From an uncultured Flaviramulus sp. (GTDB taxonomy: Bacteria; Bacteroidota; Bacteroidia; Flavobacteriales; Flavobacteriaceae), in NCBI GenBank assembly GCA_947495125.1, contig CANLXL010000009.1:124001-188000 (forward strand): 64,000 nt of DNA, read 5' to 3'. The notes under the pieces are model-generated. The model made no database searches, had not been told where the DNA came from, and was given only the letters and a program-made list of their open reading frames with translations. Positions 59,421 to 64,000 of the stretch are shown piece after piece. The position numbers were made by a program, and so were the translations under genes. Each line of letters opens with the position of its first letter. Position 1 is the first letter of the stretch.

Positions 59421-59813
59421 ATGTCTAAAAACAATGATATTAAAACCAGAGCCGATGTGTTTTTATTGGTATCGACTTTTTACAAAAAGGTAAGGAAGGA
59501 TGAAACCCTGGGACCTTTTTTTAATGATGTTATTAAAGATTGGGATGCGCATTTAGATCGGCTAACCACCTTTTGGGAAGCCAGTTTGTTTTTAAAAACA
59601 AAATATATAGGAAACCCTTTAGAGGCTCATGTGAAAGTTGATAAGGATAACGATCATAATATTTCTGAATTGCATTTTGGCATCTGGTTAAACCTTTGGT
59701 TTCAAACTATTGATGAACTTTTTGAAGGCGATTATGCAGAAAATGCCAAACGAAGAGCCAGAAAGATGGGAACCTTCTTGTATTTGAAAATATTTGAAGC
59801 GAGAAAGTTTTAG
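59421..59813 (+). CDS. Group III truncated haemoglobin
   Basis: The 130-residue protein has the two-over-two globin pattern of group III: LVSTFYKKVRKDETLGPFF with a B-helix Tyr, HLDRLTTFWEASLF in the E-helix region, and KYIGNPLEAH. The likely proximal heme ligand is His85 in ELHFGIWLNLWF. Group III members bind oxygen or NO; their physiological role is unclear. It is in a two-gene unit with a small membrane protein, divergent from a Crp/Fnr gene, which fits control by oxygen or nitrosative stress. The ResB-CcsA gene follows with its own -7 motif. Confidence 0.93.
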   Translation: MSKNNDIKTRADVFLLVSTFYKKVRKDETLGPFFNDVIKDWDAHLDRLTTFWEASLFLKTKYIGNPLEAHVKVDKDNDHNISELHFGIWLNLWFQTIDELFEGDYAENAKRRARKMGTFLYLKIFEARKF

Positions 59814-59877
59814 TATTCGGTATTCAATTGTCGGTCTTTTTTTAATACTTTAACACTTAAAAATCAACTTAAATACC

Positions 59878-59885
59878 TAAATTTG
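59878..59885 (+). promoter_or_regulatory. Candidate -7 element of the ResB-CcsA gene
   Basis: TAAATTTG is a full TAnnTTTG match, 24 bp before the chosen ATG. It covers the TTG that would start a longer frame. Confidence 0.5.
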
Positions 59886-59909
59886 CACGACCTTAAAAGG
59901 GCTTATATT

Positions 59910-62900
59910 ATGCAAGATAAACTCGCCAAAATTCTTTTTTCAACACGACTTACCGCTTTTTTATTTATTGTCTTTGCTGCAGCAATGATTACCGGAACTT
60001 TTTTGGATGCAGGACAGGATACGTCTCCAACACCTTATACCAGGAATTTAATTTATAATGCATGGTGGTTTGAGGCTATATTGGTGCTTTTCATGGTTAA
60101 TTTTGTTGGCAATATTTTTAGATTCCGTTTGTATAAAAAAGAAAAATGGGCAACATTAACCTTACACCTGTCCTTTATTTTTATCCTTTTAGGTGCTTTT
60201 ATAACCCGATATGTTAGTTTTGAAGGTATGATGGCGATTCGTGAAGGTGACACGGAAAACACGTTCTTGTCTTTAAAGACTTATGTAACAACCTATATTG
60301 ATGGCGATTATATTATTGATGGCGCACCGCAACGGCGTGTATTAGAACATGAAGTTGATTTCTCCAAGCGATTAGATAATGATCTTGACATCGAAACAAA
60401 CTATAACGATCAGCCTATAACCATAACATTGGAAAAGTTTATTGCCGGGGCAGAGGAAGATATTGTTCCTAACGAAAATGGTGAAGAATATTTAAAGCTT
60501 GTAGAAGCCGGTGCCGGTGGCGCCCATAATCACTTTTTAAAAGTGGGAGAAGTGGCCAATGTTCATAATATATTAATTGCATTAAATAAACCTACCAGTG
60601 GCGCTATAAATATCACCTATTCCAATAATGCGTTGACCATTCAATCTCCTTTTGAAGGGGAATACATGACCATGGCCACACAAGCACAAGGGAAGTTGGT
60701 AAAAGATAGTTTACAACCCTTAGTGTTGAGATCATTGTATAAGATTGGTAATATGCAAATGGTATTTCCTAAACCGGTGGTTAAAGGGGTTTTTGATGTG
60801 GTTCAGAAATCACAAATATTACAGAACGATTATGACGGCTTAGTATTTAAAGTGACTGCCAATGGCGAAACCAAACGTGTAGGTGTATTGGGAGGGCAGG
60901 GAAGCGATAAGGCGTTTAAACAAATAAAAGTTGGAGGATTGGACTTTGCATTTAAATACGGTGCTAAACGGTTGAAATTGCCGTTTTCTATAAAATGTAA
61001 TGATTTTGTTGCTGAACGTTACCCCGGAACTGAAAGACGATTTAAAGCATTTTCAAGTGAAGTTACCGTTTTAGATGAACAGGAAGGCGATTTTGATTAT
61101 AAAATATATATGAATAATATTTTGGATCATCGCGGGTATCGATTCTTTCAATCAAATTTTGATGCCGATGAAAAAGGAACAATTCTATCGGTTAACCATG
61201 ATTATTGGGGAACTTTAATAACATACATAGGGTATTTTACGTTGTTTTTTGGGATGCTCGCTATATTGTTTGCAAAACACACAAGATTTTCAGATTTAAA
61301 TGATCGCCTTAGAAAAGTAAAAGCCAAGAAATCGAAGTTGCTTTCTTTGGTATTGTTATGTTTTAGTTTGAGTGCGTTTTCGCAATCGCAACCTGAGGCT
61401 GATGCTCATAAACATAACAGGGTTTTGAAAGCTCAAATAGATTCCGTATTGCAAGCCAATATCACACCCAAAGCCCATGCCGATGCTTTTGGTCATTTGG
61501 TGATTCAGGATTTGGATGGCCGTATGAAACCTGTTAACACGTATGCCTCAGAAATGTTGCGAAAGTTAAGTAGAAGTGATACCTATGAGGGACTTACCGA
61601 GAATCAGGTGTTTTTATCCATACAAGAAAGTCCAAGACTTTGGTATAATGTTCCTATTATTTATTTAGCTAGAGGTAAGGCCGATTCAATTCGAAAAATT
61701 ATTGGGGTTGAAAAAGATGAAAAATATGCGGCGTTGGCCGATTTCTTAACAGATAGAGGTGAGTATAAATTGTCTCCATACCTTGAAGAAGCTTATAAAG
61801 CGCAAATACCTAGTGGTATTCAAAAAGAGTTTAAAGAAGCAGATCAGCGTATTAGTTTATTGTTTAATGCTTTAGAAGGGATGTCATTGAAAATATTCCC
61901 GATTCCTAATGATGATAATAACAAATGGATTTCAGCTTACGATTATAAATATGATAAGCACGGTGTTACAGATTCACTTTACGGAAATTTTATAAAAAAC
62001 GGATTTAAGGCTTATTTGTTTACACTCAATCAGGCAAAGCAAACAGGAGACTTTTCAGAAGCCGATAAACTTTTAGCAGCCTTTAAGAAAACACAGCATC
62101 AGTACGGTGCTGAGGTGATGTTGAGTGACGATAAAGTTAATACTGAGGTTCTATATAATAAATATGATATTTTTAAAAAACTGTATAGCTGGTATAGGTA
62201 TGTAGGTTGCCTGATGTTTGTTTTACTCGTTGTTCAGATTTTTAAAAGCCATAGTAAAATTATAAATACGACTGTAAAGGTATTTAAGTTTGCAATTTTT
62301 GGTCTGTTCATATTACATACAGCCGGATTGATTGTTCGCTGGTATATTTCAGGTCATGCGCCCTGGAGTGATGCTTATGAGTCCATGATTTATGTGGCAT
62401 GGGCAACCATGTTATTTGGATTGGTGTTTGGAAGAAAAAGTGATTTAACTATTGCAGCAACGGCTTTTGTGACCTCTATGATCCTGATGATTGCACATTG
62501 GAACTGGATGGACCCTGCTATAGCTAACTTACAACCTGTATTAGATAGTTATTGGTTGATGATTCATGTCGCGGTAATTGTGGCAAGTTATGGCCCGTTT
62601 ACATTAGGAATGATTTTGGGCATCGTGACCTTATTACTTATGGTTTTTACAACAAAGAACAATAGAGAAAAAATGTTCCTTAATATTAAAGAACTTACCA
62701 TTATAAACGAAATGGCCTTAACTGTTGGTTTGGTGATGTTGACCATTGGTAACTTTTTAGGCGGTATGTGGGCTAATGAAAGTTGGGGACGTTATTGGGG
62801 ATGGGATCCTAAAGAGACCTGGGCGCTAATTAGTATTATGATTTATGCCTTTATCATCCATATGCGACTTATTCCGGGGCTTCGCGGACGTTGGTTTTTT

Positions 62901-63092
62901 AACCTTTGCTCAATTGTTGGTTTTTCCTTTATTGTATTTACCTATTTTGGTGTTAACTTCTATCTGTCAGGCTTGCATTCCTACCAATCCGGGCAAGAAG
63001 CTAGCTATAGTATTATTGGGTTCTGCGCTGCGTTTGTGGCCTTATTAGGCTTTCTGTCCTATAGAGGCTATGTGAAGTATTATAGGAGGTAA
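59910..63092 (+). CDS. Fused ResB-CcsA cytochrome c assembly protein
   Basis: This 1060-residue protein joins the two halves of the system II cytochrome c synthase. The N-terminal ResB part (about 1-470) has three or four helices, starting with RLTAFLFIVFAAAMITGTFLD, and a long periplasmic loop. A further hydrophobic segment (LLSLVLLCFSLSAFS) and another periplasmic region follow. The C-terminal CcsA part has several helices and the heme-handling WWD-type motif WGRYWGWDPKETW. It moves heme and attaches it to CxxCH proteins at the outer face of the inner membrane. Fusion of ResB and CcsA is normal in Bacteroidota. The ATG is set by the upstream -7 element. Confidence 0.94.
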   Translation: MQDKLAKILFSTRLTAFLFIVFAAAMITGTFLDAGQDTSPTPYTRNLIYNAWWFEAILVLFMVNFVGNIFRFRLYKKEKWATLTLHLSFIFILLGAFITRYVSFEGMMAIREGDTENTFLSLKTYVTTYIDGDYIIDGAPQRRVLEHEVDFSKRLDNDLDIETNYNDQPITITLEKFIAGAEEDIVPNENGEEYLKLVEAGAGGAHNHFLKVGEVANVHNILIALNKPTSGAINITYSNNALTIQSPFEGEYMTMATQAQGKLVKDSLQPLVLRSLYKIGNMQMVFPKPVVKGVFDVVQKSQILQNDYDGLVFKVTANGETKRVGVLGGQGSDKAFKQIKVGGLDFAFKYGAKRLKLPFSIKCNDFVAERYPGTERRFKAFSSEVTVLDEQEGDFDYKIYMNNILDHRGYRFFQSNFDADEKGTILSVNHDYWGTLITYIGYFTLFFGMLAILFAKHTRFSDLNDRLRKVKAKKSKLLSLVLLCFSLSAFSQSQPEADAHKHNRVLKAQIDSVLQANITPKAHADAFGHLVIQDLDGRMKPVNTYASEMLRKLSRSDTYEGLTENQVFLSIQESPRLWYNVPIIYLARGKADSIRKIIGVEKDEKYAALADFLTDRGEYKLSPYLEEAYKAQIPSGIQKEFKEADQRISLLFNALEGMSLKIFPIPNDDNNKWISAYDYKYDKHGVTDSLYGNFIKNGFKAYLFTLNQAKQTGDFSEADKLLAAFKKTQHQYGAEVMLSDDKVNTEVLYNKYDIFKKLYSWYRYVGCLMFVLLVVQIFKSHSKIINTTVKVFKFAIFGLFILHTAGLIVRWYISGHAPWSDAYESMIYVAWATMLFGLVFGRKSDLTIAATAFVTSMILMIAHWNWMDPAIANLQPVLDSYWLMIHVAVIVASYGPFTLGMILGIVTLLLMVFTTKNNREKMFLNIKELTIINEMALTVGLVMLTIGNFLGGMWANESWGRYWGWDPKETWALISIMIYAFIIHMRLIPGLRGRWFFNLCSIVGFSFIVFTYFGVNFYLSGLHSYQSGQEASYSIIGFCAAFVALLGFLSYRGYVKYYRR

Positions 63093-63139
63093 ACTGTAAT
63101 TCCTAATAACCGCCATATTAATAGCTAAGTAATGTAGCG

Positions 63140-63856
63140 CTACAGCAACGTTGAAATATATTGATAAGCTAGTCCGAACAAAATAGCCAGCCCAAAACTC
63201 AATAAACTACCAATAAGGATATACTCCGTGAGTTTACGATCTTTAGCCTTAGATAAATCACCAAAACGAAAAACCGATTTTGCAGCTAATAAAAACCCAA
63301 TACCCTCCCAATGCTGGGTGATGATAAAGGCGAATACAAAGAGCCGTTCCAACATACCAATATAAGCACCGGCGTTTTCCAGGGAGGCATCATCAGTGTC
63401 TTCTTTTAAATACCATTTGGATATAATGGTCTTCATAACTATTGAAGATACCACGGTTACGCCCAAAATGCAGGTAACAAATAATAAGACATTAGAATGA
63501 AACAATGTGTCTATATGAAATGCATAAGGCTCATAAATACGAACGATCAAGGCGATTATGATGATATGTGCCAATTGATCTAGTGCGAATAATAATCTGG
63601 CATTTGAGGTAGATCTTAAATGTAATTTGATCAGATCAATACCATAATGTGAAATAATAATGATGAGGATGCCCAACCAATAACTGAAATCGGCTTGTAA
63701 GACTAAAATTAAAGCAGCAAAATGGACTAAAATGTGCCAGTATAGAAATTTCGATTTATGTTTGTGTGCCTCTTTGTGTTTGACCCATTTTTCGGGTTGA
63801 AGTAAAAAGTCTCCTATAAAGTGCGCTAAGAGTAGTTTGATGGATAATGCTAACAT
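63140..63856 (-). CDS. DUF3307 membrane protein
   Basis: The 238-residue protein has about six or seven hydrophobic helices and the DUF3307 start LLLAHFIGDFLLQPEKWVKHKEAHK, with the conserved HFxGDFLLQ. WHILVHFAALIL and HYGIDLIKLHL follow. His and Asp residues inside helices suggest a metal or proton role, but the function is unknown. Its ATG overlaps the end of the SatD-family gene by 7 bp, the usual arrangement in Bacteroidota, so the two are likely coupled. It converges with the ResB-CcsA gene. Confidence 0.88.
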   Translation of the reverse strand: MLALSIKLLLAHFIGDFLLQPEKWVKHKEAHKHKSKFLYWHILVHFAALILVLQADFSYWLGILIIIISHYGIDLIKLHLRSTSNARLLFALDQLAHIIIIALIVRIYEPYAFHIDTLFHSNVLLFVTCILGVTVVSSIVMKTIISKWYLKEDTDDASLENAGAYIGMLERLFVFAFIITQHWEGIGFLLAAKSVFRFGDLSKAKDRKLTEYILIGSLLSFGLAILFGLAYQYISTLL

Positions 63857-64000
63857 AAATTTTGGATTTGGGTTTTGTAGTACTGTAAGAGCTTTGAAAT
63901 TTCATCGAAGCCGGCGCGTTTAAGGCCTTGACTGATATTTCCTTGAGTTCTTTCTAAAATTTTTGCAAGTTGATTTTGATTTAATTCCGGATTCTCTAAA
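63850..64000 (-). CDS. SatD family protein, C-terminal end only
   Basis: Only the last 49 codons lie in the window; the gene starts beyond the right edge. The visible protein ENPELNQNQLAKILERTQGN, then ISQGLKRAGFDEISKLLQYY, is a helix-turn-helix like the end of SatD-family proteins (an MarR/XRE-style helix pair). The overlap with the DUF3307 gene supports the SatD call, since the two are normally adjacent. Its role is unknown, possibly DNA binding. The call rests on the tail plus gene order. Confidence 0.7.
   Translation of the reverse strand, partial: LENPELNQNQLAKILERTQGNISQGLKRAGFDEISKLLQYYKTQIQNLC

Noticed and set aside
63133-63144. Palindrome TGTAGCGCTACA between ResB-CcsA and DUF3307.
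   Set aside because: It has no loop, overlaps the DUF3307 stop codon and lacks a T-tract, so it is not a supportable terminator or operator.

Overview
The window looks like chromosomal DNA of a Flavobacteriaceae bacterium (phylum Bacteroidota). Four things point there. Three complete type IX secretion substrates end in CHU_C / type B sorting domains. Many upstream regions carry the Bacteroidota sigma-factor -7 motif TAnnTTTG, and Shine-Dalgarno sequences are mostly absent. The families DUF5606, DUF2911, OstA-like, SatD/DUF3307 and group III truncated haemoglobin are typical of the group. The DNA is AT-rich by eye. I saw no rRNA, tRNA, CRISPR array, prophage or transposase. The genus cannot be fixed from sequence alone.

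Layout. 1-12.4 kb: a minus-strand operon of four large secreted surface proteins; the last runs off the left edge. It lies directly downstream of an ABC-2 type exporter (12.5-14.2 kb). 14.4-20.0 kb: a kinase-like protein of unknown role, a PRiA4_ORF3-like protein, heme A synthase, a GNAT acetyltransferase, CCA-adding enzyme, a small GxxExxY/PD-(D/E)XK gene framed by inverted repeats, and TsaC. 20.0-24.9 kb: an envelope glycan locus with UDP-galactopyranose mutase, two tandem galactofuranosyltransferase-like proteins, a Kdo-kinase-like protein and a GT2 transferase. 24.9-30.5 kb: DapD, RuvX, peptide deformylase, DUF5606, a Crp/Fnr regulator followed by a palindrome and a lipoprotein gene, and a TlpA-like thioredoxin. 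30.6-48.0 kb: mostly housekeeping genes (DUF349, AroE, two DUF368/PopT-family proteins, a TPR protein, a class III aminotransferase, an OstA/LptA-like protein, PurA, Fur, Rel, RdgB), then an aquaporin and two DUF2911 paralogues. 48.2-53.6 kb: a minus-strand operon of PIG-L deacetylase, a 36-residue membrane peptide, an SSS symporter and a Gfo/Idh/MocA oxidoreductase. 53.7-58.4 kb: MscS-like channel, lipoprotein, Maf, UbiA-family prenyltransferase, KdsC and a DUF2520 protein. 58.5-64.0 kb: a Crp/Fnr regulator divergent from a membrane protein/truncated haemoglobin pair with an FNR-like palindrome between them, a fused ResB-CcsA cytochrome c assembly protein, DUF3307, and the end of a SatD-family gene.

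How the genes fit together. Envelope biogenesis recurs: KdsC (Kdo supply), OstA-like (LPS transport), the galactofuranose locus, the Kdo-kinase-like protein and two DUF368 proteins (undecaprenyl-phosphate recycling). Respiration is represented by heme A synthase, ResB-CcsA and the TlpA-like protein. The most interesting non-genic signals are two Crp/Fnr-style palindromes beside Crp/Fnr genes at spacings that suggest local circuits, the inverted repeats around the GxxExxY gene, a duplicated leader in front of both DUF2911 genes, and a roughly 425-residue block shared by two neighbouring T9SS proteins. Several start codons are placed downstream of the longest possible frame because a promoter -7 motif or repeat covers the upstream alternative.
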